The notes beneath the pieces were generated by a model. It was not told the origin of the DNA, made no database searches, and saw only the letters and a list, made by a program, of their open reading frames with translations. Both the position numbers and the translations under genes were made by a program. From Bacteroidota bacterium (lineage in GTDB: Bacteria > Bacteroidota > Bacteroidia > JACCXN01): a stretch of 64,000 nt of DNA. Numbering within the stretch: the first letter of the stretch is position 1; each line of letters opens with the position of its first letter. Shown here in pieces: positions 8,044 to 17,645 of this stretch. The stretch covers positions 57,760-121,759 of the forward strand of contig JACCXN010000093.1 of NCBI GenBank assembly GCA_013696965.1, given 5' to 3'.

Positions 8044-9573
8044 ATGGAACATTCAAAGGTCATAGCCATTTTAAATGAAATCGAGGAGAGGTTTCCTGTA
8101 AACAGCTGGAAGGCGAGTGAATTTCATGTATGGCCCCTTATCAGGATCGAAATTGCCATGAAGCTTTATTCCCTTTTTAAACCTTCGGCAAATCCTGAAA
8201 AGATCAATAATGTTGCACAGAAACCATTAGTTGGTCCCGGTTTTTTTAACAAGTTGAAAAGTATAAGTAATTGGGAAAATCGTAGTTTAAAACATAAGTT
8301 AGATGATTTTAAAATGCGCTTTCAATTAAAATCAAATGCCAAGGTCCTTTTTTTAAGTTTTGCAGCAAGTAGAGTTGAATTTAATGGATCTGCATTCAAT
8401 AAACAGGTCGACCCAATAATAAATTACCTGAATAATTCAGAAATTAACTCTTTATTGCTTGAGCTAAAATACAATATTCAACAAAATATTGATCCAAGCA
8501 ATAAAAACCAGTGCATTTGTATTGATCAGCATATGCGGTTTTATCTTTGGAATAACCGTTCAATTGACTTGGACGCTCTTTATCTTGATGGCTATGAAGA
8601 GTTTATGGATTTTTTGGAACAAAGGGTTGGGTTGAAATTTGATGATTTAAGGGGAGAAAATTTGAGAATAAAAATTAAGAATTTCATTCTCCTGATAGCA
8701 TATTTTAAAGAAATTTTGTTGAGGAATAAAACCAAACTTTCATTTGTTACCTGCTATTATGCAATGCCATGCATGGCTTTAAGTGCAGCTTCAAAAACCC
8801 TTGGGATACCTTGTGTGGATATACAACATGGGTTACAGGTAAATCATGCAGCTTACACAAAATGGAGTAAAGTACCTGTGGATGGTTATAGTGCCCTTCC
8901 TTCCATGTTTTGGTGCTGGAGCCATATAGAGACAAAAATTATTATGGATTGGGCAAAGGGTACGAATGGAAAACATAAAGCAGTTATTGCAGGCAATACA
9001 TGGAATGAAATTTGGCAGGATGAGGCTTTGAGTAAGGGAAGTTACATTGAAAGTTTGGAGAGGACTAATCCAACCGGCAAAAGCTTTAACATACTCTATA
9101 CCATGCAGCCTTTAAATGATGCATTGCCGGATTTTTTTATGCAAGCAATAAAACGATCACCAGCAGATTGGAAATGGTGGATCAGGATTCACCCCAGGCA
9201 AATTAACGATATTGAAAAGATTAAAAAGTTGCTTGAACAGGGTTGTGGATTTGAAAAAGTTGAATTGAAAATGGCCTCTGAATTTCCTTTGCCCGTTTTG
9301 CTTCAGCACACTGATATACATATCACTCTTTTTTCAAGTGTGGTTATAGAAGCTGCAGATTTTGGAGTGCCTTCTATTATTATGCACAAGAATGGCCTTG
9401 AAATATTTAATTCTGAAATTGAATCTGGTTATGCTGTTTATGAACCAGGAGATTCAACAAAATTAATAGGGGTAATTGAGCATCTTAAATTAATGAAAAT
9501 TTCCGGTCTTGGAAATAGAAAGACCTCCTCTTTTCGTCCATGCATGGATGAACTGATAAGGCAAATGGTATAA
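8044..9573 (+). CDS. Uncharacterised protein with GT-B glycosyltransferase-like features, possible nonulosonate transferase
   Basis: 509 residues, no signal peptide or membrane segment. Not confidently recognised. Visible features are a mid-protein motif VDIQHGLQ (about 259-265), WIRIHPRQ (about 379-386) and FSSVVIEAADFGVPSI near the C-terminus. This HG / HP / E-A-xx-G-P-S pattern occurs in GT-B-fold capsule and sialyl- or Kdo-transferase-like proteins. It follows the NeuB-family gene by only 3 bp, so using the CMP-activated sugar is a reasonable inference. Alternatives are another capsule glycosyltransferase or a CDP-glycerol-type transferase. Confidence 0.5.
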   Translation: MEHSKVIAILNEIEERFPVNSWKASEFHVWPLIRIEIAMKLYSLFKPSANPEKINNVAQKPLVGPGFFNKLKSISNWENRSLKHKLDDFKMRFQLKSNAKVLFLSFAASRVEFNGSAFNKQVDPIINYLNNSEINSLLLELKYNIQQNIDPSNKNQCICIDQHMRFYLWNNRSIDLDALYLDGYEEFMDFLEQRVGLKFDDLRGENLRIKIKNFILLIAYFKEILLRNKTKLSFVTCYYAMPCMALSAASKTLGIPCVDIQHGLQVNHAAYTKWSKVPVDGYSALPSMFWCWSHIETKIIMDWAKGTNGKHKAVIAGNTWNEIWQDEALSKGSYIESLERTNPTGKSFNILYTMQPLNDALPDFFMQAIKRSPADWKWWIRIHPRQINDIEKIKKLLEQGCGFEKVELKMASEFPLPVLLQHTDIHITLFSSVVIEAADFGVPSIIMHKNGLEIFNSEIESGYAVYEPGDSTKLIGVIEHLKLMKISGLGNRKTSSFRPCMDELIRQMV

Positions 9574-9590
9574 ATTTATAATGATTTGCA

Positions 9591-10268
9591 ATGAAACGAT
9601 TATTTTCTTTATTGAATCCTAAGAAGAAAAAATTTAGCAATGAAAACTTATCTTCTGATTCCATGATTAGTGAAAAAGCGGAAATTGATTCCTGCAGTTT
9701 TTCAGGTAAGGTAAGAATAGGAGATTTTTGCAGGTTATTTAATGTGTCTTTAAGCGGAAATATATTAATCGGAAAGAATACCAGCATTTTTGGACCAAAT
9801 ACGGATATTTACAGTGTTCATAACAAGGTTGAAATTGGAAATTTCTGTTCCATTGCAAGAAATGTTAGCATACAGGAGTTTAACCATAACTATGAGCGTT
9901 GCTCCACCTACTTTATTTTCAAAAATGTTTTTAAAGAAAAAAATATTATTTCAGATACAGTTTCCAAAGGTGATATTAAGATTGGACATGATGTTTGGAT
10001 TGGTACACAGAGTGTAATTCTTTCTGGTTCAATTATTGGAAATGGAGCTGTAATTGCTGCAAATAGTGTAATAACCGGTGATATTCCTCCATATTCAATT
10101 GTAGGAGGTACACCTGCGAGGGTATTGAAATATAGGTTTTCAGATGATATTATTCAGGCTCTTCAAAAGATTGAATGGTGGAATTGGGACCATGAAAAAA
10201 TAAAAAGAAACAGAGATTTTTTTGAATCACCCATGAATATGAAAAAGATAATCAACGTTGTTTCTTAA
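9591..10268 (+). CDS. Left-handed beta-helix (hexapeptide-repeat) acyltransferase, CatB-like
   Basis: 225 residues. Isoleucine-rich hexapeptide repeats (KVRIGDFCRLFNVSL, then KIGHDVWIGTQSVIL, IIGNGAVIAANSVITGD, IPPYSIVGGTPARV) define the LbH fold, ending in the usual GGTPARVLKYRF and an alpha-helical tail IIQALQKIEWWNWDHEKI typical of xenobiotic/CatB-type acetyltransferases. Probably O- or N-acetylates a sugar of this glycan in the cytoplasm. The His of FNHNYERC is in the position of the catalytic residue of CatB relatives. Cotranscribed with its neighbours (17- and 14-bp gaps). Confidence 0.85.
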   Translation: MKRLFSLLNPKKKKFSNENLSSDSMISEKAEIDSCSFSGKVRIGDFCRLFNVSLSGNILIGKNTSIFGPNTDIYSVHNKVEIGNFCSIARNVSIQEFNHNYERCSTYFIFKNVFKEKNIISDTVSKGDIKIGHDVWIGTQSVILSGSIIGNGAVIAANSVITGDIPPYSIVGGTPARVLKYRFSDDIIQALQKIEWWNWDHEKIKRNRDFFESPMNMKKIINVVS

Positions 10269-10282
10269 ATTAATGTAATTAA

Positions 10283-11524
10283 ATGCAGGAAAAACAAGCA
10301 AATATTGCCGTAGTTGTCGTTGCTTATAATAGGGAAGTGGCATTAGAAAGAATTCTTAATTCATTAGCCATTGCTAATTATGATGGATTTGCCAATATTC
10401 CTTTAATAATAAGTATCGATAAAAGCGAAACAGATGCCATTGAAAAAATTGCAAAGTCATTCAATTGGTTGTTTGGGAAAAAAAAAATCATTGTTCACAA
10501 TGAAAACTTAGGTTTAAAAAATCACATTATAAGTTGCGGCGATCTTACTTCCACTTATGAAAATGTAATAGTACTGGAAGACGATCTTTATGTTTCACCC
10601 TATTTCTACGATTATGCCTATCAGGCTCGGGAATTTTATAAAAATGATGAAAACGTAGCAGGAATTTCCCTTTATTCAATTGATTGTAATGATCATGCTG
10701 TTTTACCTTTTATTCCAATTGCTGACGGGTTTGATAATTTTTTTATGCAGGTTCCTTCATCTCTTGGGCAAATGTGGACAAAAAAACAATGGCATGAATT
10801 TAAAAAGTTTTATGATTCTGATAATGTTACAATCACCCATGAAGATATTATTCCGGATAAGGTTATTGCATGGGGGGAAAGCTCCTGGAAAAAATATTTT
10901 TATAAGTATTTAGTGAACTTCAATAAATTTTTTGTTTATCCCAGGGTTTCATTTACTACCAATTTCGGTGATCCAGGCACGCATTTTATCCTCGAAACTA
11001 AAAGGTTCCAGGTAAACATTTGTATGAATACCAGAACCTATAATTTCAGCAGATTAAGTGAGGCATTAGCCCAGTATGATTGTTTTCATGAGTTAATGCC
11101 TGAAATAATAAAGAAAATGAATCCACAATTAGGTGAATATGATTTTACCTGTGATTTGTATGGCGAGAAAAACTTAGGCAAAATAAATAATGAATTTATT
11201 ATTTCTATCAGGGATTGCAATTCTCCTTTAAAATCGTTTTCTTGCGGTATGATTCCTCAAGAATTAAATATTGCCCTTGCTATTGATGGAGATTATTTTT
11301 CATTGGGTAAAACAATACATTTCAATAAACAATTTGATCAAATTCATCCCAAAAGGTTAAAATTAACAACTTTCAGTAAAATAAGTACTTTTATCATCAG
11401 GCATAAAGCGTACAATGATGCAGAAAAAAATTTTAAAAATTCAATATCCTATAAAGTTTCCCGCCTGATTTTATTTCCATTATTAATTCTCAAAAAACTG
11501 AAGATAGTTTTAATGAGCAAATAG
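10283..11524 (+). CDS. GT-A-fold glycosyltransferase (GT2/GNT-I-like)
   Basis: 413 residues. N-terminus IAVVVVAYNREVALERIL is a GT-A nucleotide-sugar binding start; VIVLEDDLYVSPYF carries the acidic EDD metal-binding motif seen in GNT-I-like and related transferases. A later part (GMIPQEL to HFNKQFDQIHP) has no clear match. It is probably a cytoplasmic transferase adding a residue to the repeat unit; donor and linkage are unknown. It belongs to the same operon as the acyltransferase before it and the secreted protein after it (11-bp gap). Confidence 0.75.
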   Translation: MQEKQANIAVVVVAYNREVALERILNSLAIANYDGFANIPLIISIDKSETDAIEKIAKSFNWLFGKKKIIVHNENLGLKNHIISCGDLTSTYENVIVLEDDLYVSPYFYDYAYQAREFYKNDENVAGISLYSIDCNDHAVLPFIPIADGFDNFFMQVPSSLGQMWTKKQWHEFKKFYDSDNVTITHEDIIPDKVIAWGESSWKKYFYKYLVNFNKFFVYPRVSFTTNFGDPGTHFILETKRFQVNICMNTRTYNFSRLSEALAQYDCFHELMPEIIKKMNPQLGEYDFTCDLYGEKNLGKINNEFIISIRDCNSPLKSFSCGMIPQELNIALAIDGDYFSLGKTIHFNKQFDQIHPKRLKLTTFSKISTFIIRHKAYNDAEKNFKNSISYKVSRLILFPLLILKKLKIVLMSK

Positions 11525-11535
11525 GTTAGAAAATT

Positions 11536-13611
11536 ATGAATATTAAAATAAATTTAATTTTTTGTTTTTTGTTATTTTTCCTTAATAACTCTTTTGCTCA
11601 AAAATGGCAATGGGTAGAAAAGATAGGATTAAGTGGTTCCGGAAACAATCATGCTTATGATCTTGTTCTTGATTCAGAATCAAATATTTTTGTTGTGGGC
11701 AGAGTAAAAAATTCAGCAACTTTTGGTTCAGGCTCAAATGCTGTAAGCCCTGCTTTTTATGGCGACCGAGATATTTTTGTTGCTAAATATGATAAAAATG
11801 GAAATTTAAAATGGGCAAATAGGTCTGGCAGTGCAAGTGCTGAATGGGCAAATGGAATTGCAGTTGATAAAAAAGGGAATTGTTATGCCACAGGGGTTTT
11901 TCGTTCTAATTGTGCATTCGGTTCCACTGTTGTAAATGCAATTGGCAATTCCGATGCTTTTGTAATAAAATACGATTCTCTTGGAAATATTGTTTGGTTA
12001 AAGCAAGCAGGCGGCTCTTCAGCAGGTGTAACCGCTGAAAGTGTCGCAGTTGATTCATTGGGAAATGTATACATTACAGGAAAGTTTTCTTATACTGTTT
12101 CATTTGATACAATAGTACTGACAAGTAATTCCAATTCGGCTGATATTTTTCTTGCTAAATATGATTCATTAGGAAATTGCCTATGGGTTCAACAATATGG
12201 AGGATCGGGAGACGATACCGGAAATGCAATAAAAATAGATTTAAATGGTAATGTAATTTTTACCGGACATTTTTCAGGAACAGCGACTTTTGATATTACT
12301 GCATTATCAAGTTTTGGAGGGTGGGATATTTTTCTATCGAAAATTAATTCTGACGGAGTTTTACAATGGGTAAAAAATATCGGTGGTTCAGGAACAGATG
12401 AAGGTTATGAATTAGAATGCGATTTATTCAATAATTATTACCTCACAGGATATGTAGGCTCAAGAATGCATTTTTCAAAGCATAATTCTTCTGGAATACA
12501 AATATGGAATAAATCATTCACTGGAACCGGAACAAGTCGTGGTTTAGGAATCTCCATTGATAAGTCAGGAAGCAGTTTTATTACTGGGTACTTTAATGGT
12601 CCCACTGCTTTTGACACAAATATTTCATACTCACCAATGGGAACTCAGGATATTTTTGTTGCAAAATATGATAGTTCATCTTCATTGGTTTGGTTCAAAC
12701 ACGTTCAAAATACAATTATTGCAGGCATTATTCCAACTGGAGCAGCCATTTCAGTTGACACTTTGGGATTTGCCTATGTGACAGGGGATTTTTTATCAAC
12801 TGCTTCTTTTGATACTATTTCAAGGACTGCTTCTGGTACTAGTTCTGATGTTTTTATAGGTAAAATTTCTCCATATTTTAAAGCTGAGGTTTCAGTAAAT
12901 TCTCAGACTTTTTGTGCTGGTGCTAACATATCTTTTTCAGGGCCCCAACCTAAAGCCTATTCCTCGGAATTTTCCTGGCAATGGAGTTTCCCAGGTGGCG
13001 TACCTAATTCTTCGAATGTTTCTAACCCTATCGTTCAATATAACTCAATTGGCAATTATGATGTAACATTAATTGCCTATAACGGTTTTGAATATGATAC
13101 ACTCTCTTTAGCAAATTTTATTACAATTTCTTCTGCACCTGTTGTTTCATTGGGCAATGATACCTCATTATGCCAGGGAGCATCCATTGAGTTGACCACC
13201 GACCCTGTTTTTCAAGAATACCTTTGGTCAGATGGGTCAACTTCCTCCTCTTTAACCGTAACCTCACAGGGTGAATATTATGTTGTTGTTGACGGTTCAG
13301 GATGTGCAGGTTCCGATACTGTTAATATTACTATTGATGTTTGTTTGGATATTGCTGAATTGGGAACAAAAGAAACAATTTCTGTCTTCCCTAATCCGTT
13401 TACTAATCATGTAAGTTTTGTTGTTAACCTAACTTTAGAATCAAATCCTGAGTTGTCTATTTACGACATGTATGGTAAGTTACATCTAAAATCTACGATT
13501 AAGAATACCATTGAAAATGTTAACACAGATTTTTTACCTACAGGAATTTACTTTTATCGAATTTCAGTATCCGAATCAGAAGGATATTCGGGCAAAATTA
13601 TAAAAAGATAG
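11536..13611 (+). CDS. T9SS-sorted secreted protein with SBBP beta-propeller-type repeats and PKD domain
   Basis: 691 residues. A signal peptide ends near NNSFAQ. Residues about 20-450 consist of repeats of about 50-60 residues of the type DSLGNVYITGKF...DIFLAKYDSLGN..W, the SBBP pattern predicted to form a beta-propeller. A PKD-like domain follows (FSWQWSFPGG to VTLIAYNG), then an Ig-like segment with GNDTSLCQGASIELTT and YLWSDGSTSSSL. The last about 75 residues (VFPNPFTNHVSF, LSIYDMYGK, LPTGIYFYRI) are a type A T9SS sorting domain, which directs export across the outer membrane and often anchoring to lipopolysaccharide. It is the only clearly extracellular protein in the glycan locus; what it binds is not known. 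Confidence 0.9.
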   Translation: MNIKINLIFCFLLFFLNNSFAQKWQWVEKIGLSGSGNNHAYDLVLDSESNIFVVGRVKNSATFGSGSNAVSPAFYGDRDIFVAKYDKNGNLKWANRSGSASAEWANGIAVDKKGNCYATGVFRSNCAFGSTVVNAIGNSDAFVIKYDSLGNIVWLKQAGGSSAGVTAESVAVDSLGNVYITGKFSYTVSFDTIVLTSNSNSADIFLAKYDSLGNCLWVQQYGGSGDDTGNAIKIDLNGNVIFTGHFSGTATFDITALSSFGGWDIFLSKINSDGVLQWVKNIGGSGTDEGYELECDLFNNYYLTGYVGSRMHFSKHNSSGIQIWNKSFTGTGTSRGLGISIDKSGSSFITGYFNGPTAFDTNISYSPMGTQDIFVAKYDSSSSLVWFKHVQNTIIAGIIPTGAAISVDTLGFAYVTGDFLSTASFDTISRTASGTSSDVFIGKISPYFKAEVSVNSQTFCAGANISFSGPQPKAYSSEFSWQWSFPGGVPNSSNVSNPIVQYNSIGNYDVTLIAYNGFEYDTLSLANFITISSAPVVSLGNDTSLCQGASIELTTDPVFQEYLWSDGSTSSSLTVTSQGEYYVVVDGSGCAGSDTVNITIDVCLDIAELGTKETISVFPNPFTNHVSFVVNLTLESNPELSIYDMYGKLHLKSTIKNTIENVNTDFLPTGIYFYRISVSESEGYSGKIIKR

Positions 13612-13634
13612 TAAATACAATTCAATACTCAATA

Positions 13635-14666
13635 ATGTCCACACCTTTTCCTAAAGCAGATATTACTGTGTTAATGCCTGTATATAACGCTGCGGATTAT
13701 TTGGTAGATGCTATTGACAGCATTTTAAATCAAACCTTCATAAATTTTGAATTTATAATTATTAATGATGGATCTGAGGATGCTTCAGAAGAAATTATTT
13801 TATCCTATAATGATGAGAGAATTAAATACAGCAAAAATCAAAAAAATAAAGGTATAGTTGCTACTTTAAACAAAGGAATAGATTTGGCAATTGGCAAATA
13901 TATTGTCCGAATGGATGCTGATGATATTGCCATTTCTGATCGTATACAGGTGCAAAAAGAATTAATGGATGCTTTTCCCCGTGTTGGTGTTTCAAGTGGT
14001 TACATAAAATTGTTTGGCAATGACAATAGTATTTGGAAAGTTCCTTTGTCCAATGATGAAATAAAAGCCACCTTGTTATTCGATAGTCCCATTTGCCATC
14101 CTGCTTCAATAATTAGAACATCTGTTCTAAGAGAACATTGTTTACATTATAAAACGACATTCCCTCATATGGAAGACATTGATTTATGGTATAGAATGAA
14201 AGATTTAACGGAATTTGCTAACATTGATAAAATTCTGCTTTATTACAGGTATGAAAATCAAAATATCACATTAAAAAACAAAGCCACTAAAATTGAAAGA
14301 ACAAATCAAAGAAATAGATTAGTACTGAATGATTTGGGTATGAATCCCAGTCAAAAAGAACTAGATTTACATTTTGGTTTCAAAAGCAATTCACTTGAGG
14401 TAAATAATGAAAATGTAATTTTGTACAAAAAATGGTTAAAAAATTTAAAAAGTGTCAATAAAGAAAAAAAAGTGTATCCTGTAATCGGGTTAGAAAATGT
14501 TATAGCAAGAAAGTGGGAACAAGTGTTTTTTAAACTTCCTCCCTATGGTATTTGGGTGATATGGACATATTTTAAAAATTCAGACAAAATTTATTTAAAA
14601 CATTTAAATTATCTTTTAAAATATACTTTTAATATAATAGTGACAAACAAAAGCAACCTGAAATAA
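13635..14666 (+). CDS. Family 2 glycosyltransferase
   Basis: 343 residues. ADITVLMPVYNAADYLVDAIDSILNQ at the N-terminus, IINDGSEDAS, and YIVRMDADDIA (the DxD motif) are classical GT2 features. HMEDIDLWYRM matches the ED motif that places the catalytic base. The C-terminal about 120 residues are basic and include weakly hydrophobic stretches that could lie on the membrane. It adds a sugar to the lipid-linked repeat unit; the sugar cannot be assigned. It lies 23 bp after the T9SS-sorted protein gene. Confidence 0.9.
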   Translation: MSTPFPKADITVLMPVYNAADYLVDAIDSILNQTFINFEFIIINDGSEDASEEIILSYNDERIKYSKNQKNKGIVATLNKGIDLAIGKYIVRMDADDIAISDRIQVQKELMDAFPRVGVSSGYIKLFGNDNSIWKVPLSNDEIKATLLFDSPICHPASIIRTSVLREHCLHYKTTFPHMEDIDLWYRMKDLTEFANIDKILLYYRYENQNITLKNKATKIERTNQRNRLVLNDLGMNPSQKELDLHFGFKSNSLEVNNENVILYKKWLKNLKSVNKEKKVYPVIGLENVIARKWEQVFFKLPPYGIWVIWTYFKNSDKIYLKHLNYLLKYTFNIIVTNKSNLK

Positions 14667-14696
14667 TTATTTTTCAGGTGTTTTTAAATAGAAAAA

Positions 14697-15641
14697 ATGA
14701 TTTCAGTAAGATTAGCAAAAAATTATGCATATCCGGATATTCTTAGGCAAACTCCCGGTAATGCAGGTGTTTGGAAAGATATTGAATTTACTTTTGAACC
14801 CCTTAATGAATGCGATTATCTAATTGTATTTAATTTACCATTACAGGATATTGTTGTAAAGGTTAAGGAAAATGGAACTTGGCTTTTTGTGCAGGAACCC
14901 CCCTATTTAAGAAATAATTACCTGAAAAATTACTTTCCATTATTTGATATTGTGTACAGCCATTTTGAATCAAAAAACAATATTAAAAATACAACTACAT
15001 TACCTTGGCATATTAATAAAACCTTTGATGAACTCGTTGCATTAAAAAAAGATGATTTAGTTGCAAAGAATAATAGCGTGAGTTGGATTACAAGTTCCAG
15101 TAATGTTAATCCCGGACATGAACCCAGGTTGAATTTTTTAAAATTTTTGAAAGAACACGAAAATGAACTTGATTTAACACTTTTAGGTAGAGGATTTCAA
15201 GAAATAGAGGATAAATTTGATGGCATTTATCCTTCAAAATATTCCATTGCCATTGAAAACTATACTGATTATGATTATTTTACTGAAAAAATTGCAGATG
15301 TTTTTCTTTCCTGGTCAATGCCAATTTATTACGGCTGTAAAAATATCGTCAAATATTTTCCGCCAGATTCAATGATTCTCATAGATATCCGCAAACCAGA
15401 GGAGGCATTAACTATTATTAAGAAAGCAATTGCTCAGGATAAATGGAAAAAAAATTTAAATGAAATTGAAAAAGCAAGAAATTTAATTCTTTATGAATAC
15501 CAATTTTTTCCATTTGTATACAATAAAATAAAAAAAGACCTGCTTTTTAATACTAAACCTAAAATAAAAATTAAGAAAGTTTCTAAGAATCCTTGGAAAC
15601 AATTTAAAATTTTAAATTTTTTAAAATGTTTCAAATCATGA
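14697..15641 (+). CDS. Family 10 glycosyltransferase (alpha-1,3-fucosyltransferase-like)
   Basis: 314 residues. The C-terminal half carries the GT10 signature: KYSIAIENYTDYDYFTEKIAD, then SWSMPIYYGCKNIVKYFP, matching the donor-binding block of bacterial and eukaryotic alpha-1,3/4-fucosyltransferases. The N-terminal half is divergent, as usual in the family. It predicts fucose or a related 6-deoxysugar in the polymer, although no GDP-fucose synthesis genes lie in this window. The stop codon overlaps the ATG at 15638 of the next gene (ATGA), so the two are translationally coupled. The family call is firm; the donor is inferred from the family. Confidence 0.87.
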   Translation: MISVRLAKNYAYPDILRQTPGNAGVWKDIEFTFEPLNECDYLIVFNLPLQDIVVKVKENGTWLFVQEPPYLRNNYLKNYFPLFDIVYSHFESKNNIKNTTTLPWHINKTFDELVALKKDDLVAKNNSVSWITSSSNVNPGHEPRLNFLKFLKEHENELDLTLLGRGFQEIEDKFDGIYPSKYSIAIENYTDYDYFTEKIADVFLSWSMPIYYGCKNIVKYFPPDSMILIDIRKPEEALTIIKKAIAQDKWKKNLNEIEKARNLILYEYQFFPFVYNKIKKDLLFNTKPKIKIKKVSKNPWKQFKILNFLKCFKS

Positions 15642-16267
15642 GTCCTATACAATCTTTTAATTTCTTAATGAAATTAAATTTGATTGATAGTTTTTTTATA
15701 AAGATTTTTCGTAAAAGTGTTGGTTCCATTAATATGTATAAAAATTCTTCATGTTCTTTTCATAAAGAAGGAAAAATTATAGTTAAAAACGGAACCTTTC
15801 ACTTTAATAGATCCTGGGTAAAAAAAGATCCTTTCCCGTCTTTACTTGCAGTAAGAAAAGATGCAACAATAATAGTAAATAACACTTTTTCTATCTTTTC
15901 GGGTTCCAAAGTATATGTTAATGAAAATGCGACATTAATTTTGGGTTCAGGTTATATCAATAGCAACCTTAACCTGAGTTGTTTTGAAAAAATTGAAATA
16001 GGGGAAAACGTAGCTATCTCTGAAAACGTTTGTATTAGAGACTCAGACAATCATGAAATTTCAACTCCTTTATATAAAAAAACCCAAGCAATTAAAATTG
16101 GAAATCATGTATGGATCGGAATGAATGTAACCATTTTAAAAGGTGTTACAATTGGGGATGGTGCTGTTATTGCTGCAGGGGCTGTAGTAACAAGGAGCAT
16201 TTCTGCCAATTGCCTTGCTGCTGGTGTGCCTGCAAAGGTTATAAAGGAAAATGTATTATGGAAATAG
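15638..16267 (+). CDS. Hexapeptide-repeat acyltransferase (LbH fold)
   Basis: About 209 residues. Coil repeats such as IEIGENVAISENVCIRD, IKIGNHVWIGMNVTILKG and VTIGDGAVIAAGAVVTR lead into the family ending NCLAAGVPAKVIKEN. The NHEI segment (D-S-D-N-H-E) supplies the likely catalytic His of maltose/galactoside-type O-acetyltransferases. I chose ATG 15638 because it overlaps the previous stop as ATGA; a start at 15626 in the same frame would add four residues. Likely acetylates a sugar next to the GT10 product. The N-terminal 60 residues are atypical and basic. Confidence 0.85.
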   Translation: MSPIQSFNFLMKLNLIDSFFIKIFRKSVGSINMYKNSSCSFHKEGKIIVKNGTFHFNRSWVKKDPFPSLLAVRKDATIIVNNTFSIFSGSKVYVNENATLILGSGYINSNLNLSCFEKIEIGENVAISENVCIRDSDNHEISTPLYKKTQAIKIGNHVWIGMNVTILKGVTIGDGAVIAAGAVVTRSISANCLAAGVPAKVIKENVLWK

Positions 16268-16353
16268 AAATTATTTTTTAATATGACAAACAGAATTAAA
16301 TTCAAAAGGAAAATTTCTACAGTAAAAATTTATATTACCGCATAAATTTATCA

Positions 16354-17562
16354 ATGACAAACTCTGCTCTTTACATTGTTTCTGCTTCCTACCCATTTGG
16401 AAAGGGAGAAGAATTCGTACAAAAAGAATTGGTGGAGCTTAGCAAATATTTTGATAAAATTTATTTATTTCCCCTTACTTGCCTAGGGAAGCAGCGCTGG
16501 TTACCAGATAATGTAGAATTAAATTTATCCTTGGCAAACACATCACGGCTAATAGAGAAAAAACAGTTTCTGCTTGATTTTTTTCTGCTTGCAAAAATCC
16601 TTTTACTGGAGTTAATGAATTCAGGTAAAAAGAGTTTTATACTCTCCAACATTCGTGAATTGTTTAATTCTATACTTCAAACACATAATTTGGCTAAAGT
16701 GTTTAGTACTCAAATTAAGGAAAAAAAGAATATTTATTTTTATTCTACATGGATGAACGATGGAGCATTAATGTTAGCTATTCTTAAAGAGAAGGGACTA
16801 ATTCCTCATTTTGTTTTTCGCCTTCATGGATATGATTTATTTGATGATAGAAGAAAAGGAAATTATATGCCTTTTAGGTACTTCAATTTTAAAAATGCAA
16901 GTAAAATTTTCATATTATCCAAAGCAGGATTAGAATACATAATGGCTAAAAATATTTTTCCGCAAAAATTAATATTAAGTTATTTTGGCACCTACGATCA
17001 TGGAATAAATGCATACAACAAAAATGAAATATTTACTATTGTTTCTTGTTCTAATGTTATTAGGTTAAAAAGGATTGACAAAATTATTCAAACATTATCT
17101 CATGTAGATTTTCCTCTGCACTGGATACATTTTGGGGACGGAGAGTTAATGCATGAAATAAAAAATCTTGCATTAACTTTACCTTCGCATGTCGCCTTCG
17201 AATTCAAAGGGCATACCAGCAATGAGGAAGTTTTGGAATTTTACCAAAAAAACTCCGTTAACTTGTTTATGCACCTAAGTGATACAGAGGGATTTGGTGT
17301 TGCAATTGTTGAGGCGCAAAGTTTTGGAATTCCTGCATTGGCTGTTAAAACAGGTGGAGTACCGGAAATTGTTAATGAAACAACAGGAATTTTAATTTTA
17401 TTGGATAAAAAGCCTGAACAAATTGCTGATCTTGTATATGAATTTAAGACAAGCGCTATGAATTCAAAAGAGTATCAAAAGTTAGTCAAACAACATTGGC
17501 AGTTAAATTTTGAAGCGGTAAAGAATTATGGATATTTTTATGAAAAAATTGTTGAAAACTAG
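16354..17562 (+). CDS. Family 4 glycosyltransferase (GT-B)
   Basis: 402 residues. The C-terminal Rossmann half shows VSCSNVIRLKRIDKIIQTL, HFGDGELMHEI, FEFKGHTSNEEVLEFY and the GT4 donor motif LSDTEGFGVAIVEAQSFGIPALA, followed by TGGVPEIVNE. The N-terminal acceptor half begins YIVSASYPFGKGEEFVQKE. It is a retaining GT4 enzyme, probably peripheral at the inner membrane, adding a sugar to the growing repeat unit. An 86-bp AT-rich gap precedes it. Confidence 0.9.
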   Translation: MTNSALYIVSASYPFGKGEEFVQKELVELSKYFDKIYLFPLTCLGKQRWLPDNVELNLSLANTSRLIEKKQFLLDFFLLAKILLLELMNSGKKSFILSNIRELFNSILQTHNLAKVFSTQIKEKKNIYFYSTWMNDGALMLAILKEKGLIPHFVFRLHGYDLFDDRRKGNYMPFRYFNFKNASKIFILSKAGLEYIMAKNIFPQKLILSYFGTYDHGINAYNKNEIFTIVSCSNVIRLKRIDKIIQTLSHVDFPLHWIHFGDGELMHEIKNLALTLPSHVAFEFKGHTSNEEVLEFYQKNSVNLFMHLSDTEGFGVAIVEAQSFGIPALAVKTGGVPEIVNETTGILILLDKKPEQIADLVYEFKTSAMNSKEYQKLVKQHWQLNFEAVKNYGYFYEKIVEN

Positions 17563-17645
17563 ATTTTTAATAGAAATAACAAGCAATAAGTCATAAAGGT
17601 CCCAAAAAAATAGTTTATAAAACAAATACTAGTTCAGTAATTTCT

